Shown here in pieces: positions 7,318 to 17,833 of a DNA stretch of 36,176 nucleotides. A program made the position numbers and the translations under genes. Each line of letters begins with the position of its first letter. The stretch's first letter is position 1. Source of the DNA: an uncultured bacterium. Lineage in GTDB: Bacteria > Verrucomicrobiota > Kiritimatiellia > CAIKKV01 > CAITUY01. The notes under the pieces were generated by a model. The model made no database searches. It saw only the letters and a list, made by a program, of their open reading frames with translations, and had not been told where the DNA came from. The DNA lies in contig CAITUY010000015.1 of assembly GCA_903895695.1 (NCBI GenBank), positions 1 to 36,176 of the forward strand, read 5' to 3'.

Positions 7318-8387
7318 GCGGAGAACGCGACCTCACGCGCATCGCCTGGGATGATTTCCACGCCCTGGACGTCGTGGACAAGGCCGCCTACCTGGAAGAG
7401 AACGGCCGCGAGTTCCACGTGTTGCTGGCCCAGCAGTTCAACCGGCGGCGATTGGAGGAGCTGGGGTCGCTGGCCACGCAGATTCGGCGCATTTCCAAGC
7501 AGGAGGCGGGGATGACGTTCCTGCGCGGGCTCATGCCCAACCAGCGCGCCATGCTGTACTTCAGCCAGCCGAGCAGCCGCACCTTCCTGTCATTCTGCGC
7601 GGCCTGCCAGATTCTCGGCGTCAACGTGGGCGAAGTCCGCGATACGGCCACGTCCAGCGAGTTCAAGGGGGAATCGCAGGAGGATTCGGTCCGGACGTTC
7701 AGTTCCTATTTCGACCTGATCATCATGCGGTCGCAGATCGGGGGGCTGGCCGAGCGCATGGCCTGGCTGCTCTCCAACACCGACCGCCCGGTCCCGATCG
7801 TGAACGCCGGTTCCGGGAAGGACCAGCATCCCACCCAGGCGCTGTTGGATATCTACACGCTGCAGCGGAGTTTCGAGCGGCAGGGCGGGATCGACGGGAA
7901 GACCGTAGTGTTCGTGGGGGACCTGGCGCGCGGCCGGACCGTGCGCTCGCTCGCGTGGTTGTTGACCACCTACGAGCAGGTCCGGATGCTGTTCGTGGCG
8001 CCGCGCGAACTCCAGATCGGCGAGGATATCCTGGCCTTGCTCGATGCAGCCGGTGTAAACGTGGAATTGTCGGACGATCTCGAGCGGGCGATCCCGCAGG
8101 CCGATGCCGTCTACATGACCCGGATCCAGGACGAGTGGGACAAGGCCGGGGAGAGCAGCCGCATCGACACGCGGCGCTTCTGTTTCCGACGGGAGTATCT
8201 CGCCCTGTTGCGCCCGCATGGTGTGATCATGCATCCATTCCCGCGGCGGCAGGAGATCGATGTGGCGGTCGATGAGGATCCGCGGGCCGTGTACTGGCGC
8301 CAGATGCGCAACGGCATGTGGATCCGCACCGCGCTGATCGCCTCGATCTTCGGCAAGGAAGCCGCGATACGCGGCTACGAGGCATGA
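7314..8387 (+). CDS. pyrB: aspartate carbamoyltransferase, catalytic chain
   Basis: The 357-residue protein catalyses the first committed step of pyrimidine synthesis. Specificity for aspartate is shown by HPTQALLDIYTLQ, VFVGDLARGRTVRSLAWLL, YMTRIQDEW (the Arg and Gln that bind aspartate) and MHPFPRRQEIDVAVDEDPRA. The carbamoyl-phosphate loop is PSSRT (86-90), with Ser in place of the usual Thr of STRT. The mobile 80s loop with its lysine is present (SSEFKGESQEDS). An N-terminal extension of about 40 residues makes it longer than the 310-residue standard. The GTG start lies inside the argF stop (GTGA). No regulatory chain (pyrI) or dihydroorotase is adjacent. Confidence 0.88.
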   Translation: MSGERDLTRIAWDDFHALDVVDKAAYLEENGREFHVLLAQQFNRRRLEELGSLATQIRRISKQEAGMTFLRGLMPNQRAMLYFSQPSSRTFLSFCAACQILGVNVGEVRDTATSSEFKGESQEDSVRTFSSYFDLIIMRSQIGGLAERMAWLLSNTDRPVPIVNAGSGKDQHPTQALLDIYTLQRSFERQGGIDGKTVVFVGDLARGRTVRSLAWLLTTYEQVRMLFVAPRELQIGEDILALLDAAGVNVELSDDLERAIPQADAVYMTRIQDEWDKAGESSRIDTRRFCFRREYLALLRPHGVIMHPFPRRQEIDVAVDEDPRAVYWRQMRNGMWIRTALIASIFGKEAAIRGYEA

Positions 8388-8397
8388 CCAAGCCGGC

Positions 8398-9876
8398 ATG
8401 CGGACGAATTGGGCAGACGAATTCATGACGCAGACCGTACGATCCGTTCATGTTTTGCTTCGCTGGCGGCTCCGGGTTGTCAGCGTTGCGGTCGGCTTTC
8501 TCGTGGCGGCGGCGGGCTCGTTGCTTGGCGCCCCCGTCTATGACTTCGGGTGCCTGGCATCAGACCGGCGCGACCTTTTTGACCGGGCACAGTTCCGCGC
8601 CCTGGGACCCTTGGTCGAGTGGACCCGGGACGGGGTGCCGACGCTGACCGGCGTGCGTCCATTTTTCACCTACGAGGAGGATGGCCGGGGCCGGGACGAA
8701 CTCGACGTATTGTGGCCGCTCGCATCCTTCCGCCAGTGGGATCGCATGAGCGACTGGCGCATCCTGGTCGCGTTCGGTCACGATGATGACCAGACGGATC
8801 CCCTGTCGCGCTATCGCGCCTGGATCCTGCCCTTTGCGTTCTGGGGGCGGGATGCCAAGGGGCAGCGGTATGGTGCCTTGTTCCCGCTTGGCGGGTCGAT
8901 TCATGAGTTCTGCGGTCGCGACGTTTCGTTCGTACTCTTTCCACTCTACTCGCACAGCACGCTGGACGACATCGACACCCATAATTTCTTGTACCCGTTT
9001 GTCTCCTGGACGACGGCGAAGGATACGCGCAAGTTCCGGATATTTCCGTTTTACGGGCATTCGGTGAAGACCGGCGTGTGGGACAAGCGCTTCATCCTCT
9101 GGCCGTTCTGGACATCGTCGCGCTTCGAGCGGCCCGGGGCGCGGGGCGGCGGGTTCGTCCTGTTCCCGATCTACGGGCATCTCAAGATGGAAAACCAGGA
9201 ATCCTGGATGGTGGTGCCGCCGTTCATTCGCTGGTCCAAGAGCGCGAAGGGGCGGGAAGGGTACTATGTCTGGCCGTTCGTGCAGACCGCCTCGGGCGAG
9301 AAGGACAAGGTGCAGGTGTGGCCGTTGTTCGGGTACCAACGGACGAAGGAGGAGTCGTCTCGTTACTTTCTGTGGCCCATCGTCTATTCGCGGCACGATG
9401 CGAGGCCCGCCGGTGACGCGAACACGTTCCGCGTGTTTCCGGTGTACTACGGCTACAAGCAGACGGTCACGAATGCCGCCGCCGGGATGTTGCCGGCTCG
9501 CGCGGCGTGTGTGTGGCCGTTGTTCGACTATAACCGGGAAGGCGACCATGCCCGCCTGCGCGTGCTCGGGCTGTGGCCGTCGCGCAACACGCTTCCCATC
9601 GAGCGCAATCTGGCGCCGCTCTGGACACTCTACCGGTTCGAGCGGACCCCGCTCGGCCGCGAGCACGAGTTGCTGTGGGGCTTGGCGCACTGGGAACGCA
9701 GCGCGGCCGGCGTGAGGTCGGCCTCCGTATTTCCCGTGGTGTCCTGGGCCGGCGATGGCGCTGCCGACACGTTTCGGAAGTGGGTTTTTCTGAAAGGGCT
9801 GCTAGGATACGAGCGCACGGGGAAAGGCCACCGTTACCGGGCCCTGTACCTGCTATCGTGGGGAGATAAGCCATAA
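8398..9876 (+). CDS. exported protein with aromatic WPF/FPLY repeats, unknown function
   Basis: The product has 492 residues, or 483 if translation starts at the ATG at 8425, which gives a tidier signal peptide (Arg-rich start, then VVSVAVGFLVAAAGSLLGA). The mature part consists of many short aromatic repeats: ILPFAFWGRDAKGQRYGALFP, FVLFPLYSH, FRIFPFYGHS, FILWPFWTSS, FVLFPIYGHL, YYVWPFVQ, VQVWPLFGY, YFLWPIVYS and VCVWPLFDY. Alternating hydrophobic/aromatic strands with polar turns suggest a beta-barrel or beta-sheet surface protein, probably in the outer membrane. It ends 50 bases before mlaE of the second MCE operon, so it could be an outer-membrane partner of that transporter (inference). 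I recognise no named family. Confidence 0.72.
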   Translation: MRTNWADEFMTQTVRSVHVLLRWRLRVVSVAVGFLVAAAGSLLGAPVYDFGCLASDRRDLFDRAQFRALGPLVEWTRDGVPTLTGVRPFFTYEEDGRGRDELDVLWPLASFRQWDRMSDWRILVAFGHDDDQTDPLSRYRAWILPFAFWGRDAKGQRYGALFPLGGSIHEFCGRDVSFVLFPLYSHSTLDDIDTHNFLYPFVSWTTAKDTRKFRIFPFYGHSVKTGVWDKRFILWPFWTSSRFERPGARGGGFVLFPIYGHLKMENQESWMVVPPFIRWSKSAKGREGYYVWPFVQTASGEKDKVQVWPLFGYQRTKEESSRYFLWPIVYSRHDARPAGDANTFRVFPVYYGYKQTVTNAAAGMLPARAACVWPLFDYNREGDHARLRVLGLWPSRNTLPIERNLAPLWTLYRFERTPLGREHELLWGLAHWERSAAGVRSASVFPVVSWAGDGAADTFRKWVFLKGLLGYERTGKGHRYRALYLLSWGDKP

Positions 9877-9926
9877 TCACGCGTGAACCAAGATTCTTCC
9901 CGGAGCCTGAGCACTGGCGGGGGCGA

Positions 9927-10685
9927 TTGGGACGGGAGGTTTTGGGCTTCTGCCGCGAAGCCGGCCGGGCCCTGATCCTGCTGTTCGAGGCCGTGGTCTG
10001 CCTGAGCTTCATGTTCAAGCGGAGGTCCCGGCGCGAGATCATCCAGCAGATGTTCATCTGCGGCATCAAGAGCCTCGGGGTTATTACCGTGGTGGCCACG
10101 TTTACAGGGATGATCCTGGCCCTGCAGACCGGTATCGAGATGCGGCGCTTCGGCCAGGAAGTGTTCATCGGCGCGGCCGTCATGGTCTCGATGCTGCGCG
10201 AGATGGGACCGTTCATGACGGGCTTGATCCTGGCCGCCAGCGTGGGATCGGCCGTGGCGGCCCAGATGGGCACGATGGTGGTATCCGAGGAGATCGCGGC
10301 GCTGGAACTGATGTCGATCAATCCCGTCCGGTTCCTCGTGATGCCGCGACTGGTCGCCATGGCGGTCATGACGCCGTTGCTGTCGTTTTACAGTTGCGTC
10401 ATGGGCGTCGTGGGCGGCGGTATCGTCGGCCTGACGCAACTTGGGGTGCCGTGGTCGGCCTATATTGACAACGCCACGCGGTATGCCATGAACAAGGACT
10501 TGTTTGTCGGGATGCTCAAGGCGTTCCTGTTCGGCGTGATCATCGTCATCACGGCGTGTCACCAGGGGTTTGCCACCACCCAGGGAGCGGTGGGCGTGGG
10601 GAATGCGACGCGCCGCACGGTCATCATGTCGTTCCTGTCGATCCTGATCGTGGGTTATTTCATCACGAGGCTTTTCTACGTATGA
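9927..10685 (+). CDS. mlaE: MlaE/YrbE-type lipid ABC transporter permease (MCE system 2)
   Basis: This 252-residue inner-membrane permease has the MlaE core: TGMILALQTGIEMRRFG, VSMLREMGPFMTGLILAASVGSA, EEIAALELMSINPVRFLVMPR, and a final membrane segment after ATRRTVIMS. It is a canonical member and closer to the family norm than the permease at 2000. The start is uncertain. TTG at 9927 gives the expected length, but the frame stays open upstream to 9870 without an ATG, and GGGGAG (9860-9865) lies 7 bases before an ATA and 10 before an ATC. The stop overlaps the ATPase start (ATGA). Confidence 0.85.
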   Translation: MGREVLGFCREAGRALILLFEAVVCLSFMFKRRSRREIIQQMFICGIKSLGVITVVATFTGMILALQTGIEMRRFGQEVFIGAAVMVSMLREMGPFMTGLILAASVGSAVAAQMGTMVVSEEIAALELMSINPVRFLVMPRLVAMAVMTPLLSFYSCVMGVVGGGIVGLTQLGVPWSAYIDNATRYAMNKDLFVGMLKAFLFGVIIVITACHQGFATTQGAVGVGNATRRTVIMSFLSILIVGYFITRLFYV

Positions 10686-11443
10686 TCCGGCTCGAACATG
10701 TCACCAAGATGCTGGGCACCCGCCGCGTGCTGGACGGCGTGGACCTGGAGGTCAAGCGCGGGGAAACGCTTGTGATTGTCGGGCCATCCGGCACCGGCAA
10801 GAGCGTCACGCTCAAACACATGGTGCGGCTCATGACCCCGGACGAGGGGCGCGTTGTGGTGGACGGGGATGTGGTGAGCGAAGCGACCGGCTCGGCGCTG
10901 GAGAAGATCCGGGAGAAGTTCGGCGTTCTTTTCCAGGGCGGGGCGCTGCTGGAGTGGTTGAACGTCGGCGAGAACGTCGCGTTGCCGCTCCGCGAGAAGA
11001 CGGCGCTGACCGAGGACGAGATTCAGACCAAGGTGCGCGAGAAGCTGAGCTTGGTTGGCATGGAAGGCGACATGGAGAAGTACCCGGCCGAGATTTCCGG
11101 CGGCATGCGCAAGCGGGTGGGGCTGGCCCGTGCCATCGTACGCGACCCGCAGATCATTCTTTACGACGAACCGACCTCGGGTCTGGACCCTGTCTCGTCG
11201 CGGACCATTGACCGCCTGATTGAAAGCCTGCGCGGCGAACTGGGCGTGACCAGCGTGGTCGTGTCCCACGACTTGCACAGCGCCCTGTCGATCGGGACGC
11301 GCATCGCGATGTTATACGGCGGGCATATCTGCGAACTGGCCACGCCGGAGGCCTTTGTGAAATCGCAAAACGACGAAGTCCGGCAGTTCCTGGAAGCACA
11401 ATTCATCACCCGCAGGGGCGAGTGGGAGAAGCACGGCGTATGA
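10682..11443 (+). CDS. mlaF: MlaF-type lipid ABC transporter ATPase (MCE system 2)
   Basis: The 253-residue protein is a complete ABC ATPase. It has Walker A GPSGTGKS (34-41), Q-loop VLFQGGALLEWLNVGENVAL, signature EISGGMRKRVGLARA, Walker B IILYDEPTSGLDP and switch VVVSHDL. The FQGGALL and SGGMRKRV variants are typical of MlaF rather than general importers. It powers lipid movement by the permease encoded just upstream. It overlaps mlaE by four bases and mlaD by four. It is the only intact MlaF in the window and so is the natural candidate to serve the first MCE operon too, if that one needs ATP hydrolysis. Confidence 0.93.
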   Translation: MIRLEHVTKMLGTRRVLDGVDLEVKRGETLVIVGPSGTGKSVTLKHMVRLMTPDEGRVVVDGDVVSEATGSALEKIREKFGVLFQGGALLEWLNVGENVALPLREKTALTEDEIQTKVREKLSLVGMEGDMEKYPAEISGGMRKRVGLARAIVRDPQIILYDEPTSGLDPVSSRTIDRLIESLRGELGVTSVVVSHDLHSALSIGTRIAMLYGGHICELATPEAFVKSQNDEVRQFLEAQFITRRGEWEKHGV

Positions 11444-12456
11444 AACAGTCCAGCATTGACCGCGAAATGACGATGGAACTCATCGTGGGCACCTTCATGT
11501 TCATGATGCTGCTCGCGCTGGGCTACTTCACCATCGTCCTGGGACGCGTCAAACTTTTCGAGACCAAGTATCCGGTCGAGGTCGAGTTCGCCGATGTCAT
11601 GGGGCTGCGCAAGGACGACAATGTCGTGCTGCGCGGCATGACCGTGGGCAAGGTGAGGTCGCTGCGCCTGGTGGAGAACAAGGTTCGCGTACTGGCCCTG
11701 CTGGACGACCCCGTCCACCTGAAGCGCGACTACCAGATTACCATCGTGACCACTTCGATCCTGGGCGGGCGTTACCTGGAGGTGAAAGAGGGGTCGCCGG
11801 GTGAGCCGGCCCTTGACCCCAACGTCATGCCACAGGGCGTAAAGCCGTTTGACCTAATGGCGGAAGCGGCCTTGGCGGTCCACGAGATCCGCTACTCGTT
11901 GAACGAGGGAGGGATACTGACCAACGTCGAGCGGGCCGTGGCCTCCGTGCGCGACATCACCGACAAGATCGACCGGGGTGAAGGAACCCTCGGCAAACTT
12001 GTCAATGACGACAGCGCCTACAAGGACCTTCGTACCATCGAAGCGGATATCGAGCGTGTCACGACGAACCTAAAGGAGATCACCGACAAGGTTGCCAAGG
12101 GGGAGGGGACACTGGGGAAACTGGTCGCCGACGATTCCCTTTACACCAATGTCCAGGCGGTGGCTGCCAATCTGCGGGAGATCAGCGACCGGCTCAACCG
12201 GGGCGAGGGAACGCTCGGGAAGCTGATGTCGAAGGACGACCAGGTCTACAAAGATGTGGCAGCCACGGTGGAATCGCTCAAGAACCTGACGGCCAAGATC
12301 GAACGGGGTGAGGGGACGCTGGGCAAACTCGTAAGCGACGAGACGCTCTACACGAACACGAAGCAGGCCCTCGGGGAGTTTCGCCAGGCCGTCGAGGACT
12401 ATCGGGAGACGTCGCCGGTCGTGAGCTTCACGACGCTCCTGTTCGGCGCGTTCTAG
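11440..12456 (+). CDS. mlaD: MlaD/MCE-domain protein with four EGTLGKL repeats (MCE system 2)
   Basis: The 338-residue protein has a membrane anchor at about 13-34 and an MCE domain at about 43-118 (YPVEVEFADVMGLRKDDNV, then LRGMTVGKVRSLRL and TTSILGGRYLEV). A helical stalk follows with four copies of GEGTLGKL at residues 180, 221, 255 and 290. Each is followed by a DDSxY-type segment and a helix, giving a period of about 35-41 residues. In MCE hexamers such stalk helices build a tube or needle, so repeat number may set its length. A hydrophobic C-terminal tail (VVSFTTLLFGAF) could touch the other membrane. The ATG overlaps the mlaF stop. It converges with guaB, with 7 bases between stops. 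Confidence 0.9.
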   Translation: MKQSSIDREMTMELIVGTFMFMMLLALGYFTIVLGRVKLFETKYPVEVEFADVMGLRKDDNVVLRGMTVGKVRSLRLVENKVRVLALLDDPVHLKRDYQITIVTTSILGGRYLEVKEGSPGEPALDPNVMPQGVKPFDLMAEAALAVHEIRYSLNEGGILTNVERAVASVRDITDKIDRGEGTLGKLVNDDSAYKDLRTIEADIERVTTNLKEITDKVAKGEGTLGKLVADDSLYTNVQAVAANLREISDRLNRGEGTLGKLMSKDDQVYKDVAATVESLKNLTAKIERGEGTLGKLVSDETLYTNTKQALGEFRQAVEDYRETSPVVSFTTLLFGAF

Positions 12457-12463
12457 CAGCCGG

Positions 12464-13969
<1,506 letters not shown>

Positions 13970-14006
13970 CGGGACCTCCGTGCACGGTTGAACGTGTTGC
14001 CGAAGC

Positions 14007-14035
14007 ATTATGAGTACCCGGCGGCAGGGGGTCAA
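14007..14035 (-). promoter_or_regulatory. sigma70-type promoter of guaB
   Basis: On the minus strand TTGACC (14035-14030) is followed after exactly 17 bases by CATAAT (14012-14007). Each box matches consensus at five of six positions. Transcription would start near 14000, giving a leader of about 30 bases before the guaB ATG. This is the best promoter match I found in the window. Confidence 0.7.
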
Positions 14036-14098
14036 CCGTAAAACCGCGAAGTTTGGCTGGACACCGTCGGGCCGCCGTCTCAGGATACAACGCCTCCG

Positions 14099-14785
14099 AT
14101 GAAGAATTACCAGACAAGCAAGAGCGAACGGTGGGTTGCCGCCCTGGCGGAGCTGGCGCGCGAACGCGGCGACAGCGATGCCGTCTGGCAACGGGCGGTT
14201 GAGATTACGCGCCGCCTGAACGTGGCGCCCTGGATCGGGCTGGCCGTGGCCGAGCGGCGCGTGACGCTGCCCGACGCCGCGCAACTCGAGCGGGCGGCGC
14301 GCTGCCAGGCCCTGCAGTCCGCCGTCCTCGACAAGCACAAGCCGCTGGCCGAATTGCTGACCACCTTGCCATACGCTTCTTTCTTCCTGGCCGCCGACCT
14401 GGCCGAGGCGGCCGCTGAACGCGGGTGGACGACGCGCGAGGCCGTCGGCATTGCCGACGCGCTGCTGGCACTAGAGAAACGCCTCGACGCCGAAGGCCGG
14501 CCGTTGCCCGTGCGGCGCCGGCCCCTGGCGGAGTATGTGGCGGCGGCGGCACGGATGCGGGCGCTGATGAGCCAGACCGGGTGCGAGGCGGCCATGGCGG
14601 CCGATGTCGAACAGGGCAAGAGCGACGCGGCTTTCGTGCGGGCGTACATGCGCCAGAAGAACTGGTTTGAGAACCCGCTCCGGCGCGACGGGTTCGGGCC
14701 CGGTGACGCCATTCCTCCGACGCGCGATACGCGGCGCGGCGGCGACGGGCGCGAGCCACGCCCGCGGCGGCTCCCCCATGCCTGA
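14099..14785 (+). CDS. hypothetical helical protein upstream of mutM
   Basis: This 228-residue, Ala/Arg-rich, predominantly helical protein has no signal peptide and no membrane segment. Visible segments are an N-terminal basic helix (SKSERWVAALAELARERG), a middle part with LNVAPWIGLAVAERRVTLPDA, and an Arg/Pro-rich tail. I recognise no family. It overlaps mutM by eight bases, so the pair is probably co-transcribed and coupled. It is divergent from guaB across a 129-base gap. The ribosome site before the ATG at 14099 is weak, so the exact start is open. Confidence 0.6.
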   Translation: MKNYQTSKSERWVAALAELARERGDSDAVWQRAVEITRRLNVAPWIGLAVAERRVTLPDAAQLERAARCQALQSAVLDKHKPLAELLTTLPYASFFLAADLAEAAAERGWTTREAVGIADALLALEKRLDAEGRPLPVRRRPLAEYVAAAARMRALMSQTGCEAAMAADVEQGKSDAAFVRAYMRQKNWFENPLRRDGFGPGDAIPPTRDTRRGGDGREPRPRRLPHA

Positions 14786-15614
14786 ACTGCCCGAGGTTGA
14801 GACGGTCGCCCGCGACCTGCGCCAGGCCGGCCTCGAAGGCCGCCGCATCGTCAAAGTGCGGGTGGGCTGGCCGAAGTCCGTCGCGGCTGGTGCTGCGGGG
14901 GATTTCTCGCGGGCCCTGGCCGGCGCGACGATCCTTCGGATCTGGCGGCGGGCCAAGTACCTGGTGTTCGATCTGGCCGATGGGCGGGTCCTGCTGGTCC
15001 ATCTCCGAATGACCGGCCGTTTCAGCCTGGCCCGCGAGTTCCGGCAGCGCAACCCCCACGAGCACGTCGTTCTGCTGCTCGACGACGGCACCAGCGTGCA
15101 TTTCGAAGATCCGCGAAAATTCGGCCGGTGGATCCTGACCGCCGCGCCCGGTCGTTACCTTGACGCGCTCGGGCCGGAACCGTTGGACCCCGCGTTCACG
15201 GCGGCCGCGTTCGCGGAGCGCCTCCGGGCGCATCGACGGCAGATCAAGCCGTTGCTGCTCGACCAATCCTTCGTGGCCGGGGTGGGGAACATCTACGCCG
15301 ATGAGGCGCTGTGGGCTGCCGGGATCCATCCCGGACGGAATGCGGTGACGCTGTCTGGTGCGGACGTGGAGCGGCTTTACAAGGCTGTGCGCCAGGTCCT
15401 GCGGCGCGGCATCCAGAACCAGGGGACGTCGCTCGGTACGGCCAGCACCAACTTCTACAGCACCGGCGGCCGCCGCGGCCGGAACCAGGATGCCTTGCGC
15501 GTCTTCCGGCGCGCGGGCGAGCCCTGCCCGCGGTGCGGCACGGCCATTGAACGGCTCGTGGTGGCGCAGCGCGGCACCCATATCTGCCCGCGCTGCCAAC
15601 GTTCCCCCGCATAA
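14778..15614 (+). CDS. mutM: formamidopyrimidine-DNA glycosylase (Fpg/MutM)
   Basis: The 278-residue base-excision-repair enzyme removes 8-oxoguanine and formamidopyrimidines and nicks the abasic site. The mature N-terminus PELPEVET gives catalytic Pro2 and Glu3. The conserved lysine is in RRAKYLVF (Lys60). HLRMTGRF, DPRKFGR, the H2TH region with QSFVAGVGNIYADEALW, and a C-terminal zinc finger with CPRC and CPRC pairs are all present. The NFYSTGGRRGRNQDALRVFRR segment before the finger is typical of Fpg rather than Nei. The ATG at 14778 is fixed by the catalytic N-terminus. It overlaps the preceding gene and converges on fusA. Confidence 0.95.
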   Translation: MPELPEVETVARDLRQAGLEGRRIVKVRVGWPKSVAAGAAGDFSRALAGATILRIWRRAKYLVFDLADGRVLLVHLRMTGRFSLAREFRQRNPHEHVVLLLDDGTSVHFEDPRKFGRWILTAAPGRYLDALGPEPLDPAFTAAAFAERLRAHRRQIKPLLLDQSFVAGVGNIYADEALWAAGIHPGRNAVTLSGADVERLYKAVRQVLRRGIQNQGTSLGTASTNFYSTGGRRGRNQDALRVFRRAGEPCPRCGTAIERLVVAQRGTHICPRCQRSPA

Positions 15615-15626
15615 GGGGCATCAGCC

Positions 15627-17714
15627 TCAGTGGACCTTCTTCTGCTCGCGGCGCTTGGCGATGATTTCCTCGGCGAGGGAGAAAGGCACCGCTTCGTAGT
15701 GCTCGAAGTGCATCGTGAAGGAGGCGCGCCCCTGGGAGATCGTGCGGATGGTGTTGGAGTAGCCGAACATTTCGCTCAGTGGCACGAATCCGCGGATCAC
15801 CTTGTACTCGCCCTGCTCCTCCATGGAGTCGATGCGCCCGCGGCGCTGGCAGATGGAACCCGTGGCCGGGCCCATGAAGTCCTCCGGCGTCGAGACTTCC
15901 ACCGACATGACCGGCTCGAGCAGTTGCGGCTTGGTTTCCAGGAACAGCTTGTGGAAACAGGATCGGGCCGCCTCGATAAAGGCGAATTCGTTCGAGTCCA
16001 CTTCGTGGAAGGAGCCGTCGTAGACGGTCACGCGCATGTCGACCACGGGATAGCCGGCCACGGGGCCCTTGACCATCGCCTTGATGACGCCCTTCTCGAC
16101 GGCCGGTATGTACTGCGTCGGGATGCGACCGCCCTTGACCTCGTTGACGAACTCGAAGCCCTGGCCGGGGCCGAGGGGTTCGACCTTGAGGCACACGTGC
16201 GCGTACTGGCCGCGGCCGCCGGACTGCTTGACATGCTTGTACTCGCCGTCGACACCCTGGATGCCCGTCTCGCGCAACGCGACTTCGGGGCGGCCGACCT
16301 TCGCGACCACGCCGTATTCGCGGCGCATGCGGTCCACGATGATTTCCAAGTGAAGCTCGCCCATGCCCGCGATGATGGTCTCCTTGGTCTCGTCGTCGAA
16401 ACCCACGATGAACGTGGGGTCTTCATCCGCGAGCGAATGCAGGGCGTGGCCCATCTTCTCGTCGTCCGCGCGGCTTTCAGGAACGATGCTGATGGACATG
16501 ACGGGCGTGGGGAATTCGATCGACCCCAGAATGATGGGGTTGTCCTCGCTGCACAGCGTGTCGCCGGTTTTGGTGTTCGACAGGCCGACCACGGCGACGA
16601 TGTCGCCACAGCGGGCCTCCTCGATGGCCTCCTGGCGATTGGCATGCATGCGCAGCAGCCGGCCGATGCGCTGGTCCTTGTTGCGGGTGCTGTTGAACAC
16701 GGGACTGCCGGAAGTGATCTTGCCCGAGTAGATGCGGATATAGGTCAATTTGCCCATGTGCTTGTCAGCCGCGATCTTGAAGGCCAGGGCCGAGAAGGCC
16801 TCGTCTTCCGAATGGTTGCGGCGCTCTTCCCCCTCGTCGACGCGCCCGATCACGGGCGGAATGTCGGCCGGGGAGGGGAGGAAGTTGACAACGGCGTCGA
16901 GCAACTGCTGGACACCCTTGTTCTTGAAGGCGGCACCGCAGTAGACGGGAATGACGCGGCGCGCGATGGTCGCCTTGCGGATGATGGCGAGGATTTCCGT
17001 CTGGGTCAGATCGGTGCCGTCCAGGAACTTGGCGAGCAGCTCATCGTCCTGCTCCGCGCACTTCTCGACCAGGTTGGCGCGCCATTTCTTCGCCTTCTCC
17101 ATTTTGTCCGCCGGAATGTCGCGTTCCTCGAAGGAGCGACCCTTGTCGTCATCCAGGTAGTAGATCGCCTTCATCGTGATCAGGTCGATGATGCCTTCGA
17201 ACTTATCCTCGCTGCCGATCGGCACGACGACCGGGACCGCATTGGCGCCGAGCTCGGTCTGGATTTCCTCGACGACACCGAAAAAGTCCGCGCCCACGCG
17301 GTCCATCTTGTTGATGAAGGCGATCTTGGGCACGCCGTATTTCTCGCTCTGGCGCCACACCTGTTCGGACTGGGGCTGGACGCCGCCCACGGCGCAGAAG
17401 AGCGCGATGGCGCCATCGAGCACACGCAGGCTGCGTTCGACCTCGGCCGTGAAGTCCACGTGTCCGGGGGTATCGATCAAGGTAATGCGGTGGTCGAGCC
17501 AGGTGGTGGTGGTGGCGGCGGAAGTGATGGTGATGCCGCGCTCCTGCTCCTGTTCCATCCAGTCCATGGTGGCGGCGCCGTCGTGAACCTCGCCGATTTT
17601 GTGGGTCTTGCCCGAGTAAAAGAGTATGCGTTCGCTGACCGTCGTCTTGCCCGCGTCAATGTGGGCCATGATGCCGATATTGCGAATGCTCGCCAGAGGT
17701 ACATGCGTATCCAT
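15627..17714 (-). CDS. fusA: translation elongation factor G
   Basis: The 695-residue GTPase drives ribosomal translocation. GTPase motifs occur in order: AHIDAGKTT (17-25), RGITI, DTPGH and NKMD. Domain IV contains GGRGQYAHV, and the C-terminal domain has [21 protein letters not shown]. The length matches bacterial EF-G. ATG 17714 has GGAAAGGA seven bases upstream. It stands outside the usual str operon (no rpsL, rpsG or tuf beside it), immediately downstream of the secretion ATPase gene on the same strand. It could be a second EF-G paralogue; that cannot be decided from this window. Confidence 0.95.
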   Translation of the reverse strand: MDTHVPLASIRNIGIMAHIDAGKTTVSERILFYSGKTHKIGEVHDGAATMDWMEQEQERGITITSAATTTTWLDHRITLIDTPGHVDFTAEVERSLRVLDGAIALFCAVGGVQPQSEQVWRQSEKYGVPKIAFINKMDRVGADFFGVVEEIQTELGANAVPVVVPIGSEDKFEGIIDLITMKAIYYLDDDKGRSFEERDIPADKMEKAKKWRANLVEKCAEQDDELLAKFLDGTDLTQTEILAIIRKATIARRVIPVYCGAAFKNKGVQQLLDAVVNFLPSPADIPPVIGRVDEGEERRNHSEDEAFSALAFKIAADKHMGKLTYIRIYSGKITSGSPVFNSTRNKDQRIGRLLRMHANRQEAIEEARCGDIVAVVGLSNTKTGDTLCSEDNPIILGSIEFPTPVMSISIVPESRADDEKMGHALHSLADEDPTFIVGFDDETKETIIAGMGELHLEIIVDRMRREYGVVAKVGRPEVALRETGIQGVDGEYKHVKQSGGRGQYAHVCLKVEPLGPGQGFEFVNEVKGGRIPTQYIPAVEKGVIKAMVKGPVAGYPVVDMRVTVYDGSFHEVDSNEFAFIEAARSCFHKLFLETKPQLLEPVMSVEVSTPEDFMGPATGSICQRRGRIDSMEEQGEYKVIRGFVPLSEMFGYSNTIRTISQGRASFTMHFEHYEAVPFSLAEEIIAKRREQKKVH

Positions 17715-17833
17715 AGTCGCCGATCCTTTCCAACCGCTCGCCGCCGGGGCATGCAGGCCTTCTGCATTGTCCCCGAAAAAAAAGGCCGCTTATGATGCGA
17801 GAGATGCCCGGCGGATGCAAGGAAATAACGCCG

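Noticed and set aside
14604..14777. Upstream extension of the mutM frame to 14604
   Set aside because: Fpg needs Pro as the residue after Met for catalysis; MPELPEVE at 14778 fixes the start.
15630..17795. 721-codon open frame on the plus strand opposite fusA
   Set aside because: fusA on the minus strand has all EF-G motifs. The opposing frame is stop-free because of GC-rich codon use and has no recognisable domain.
17771..17815. Intrinsic terminator after gspE on the minus strand (run of eight T)
   Set aside because: The only stem before the T-run is CCGC/GCGG with a loop of about 20 bases, too weak to call.
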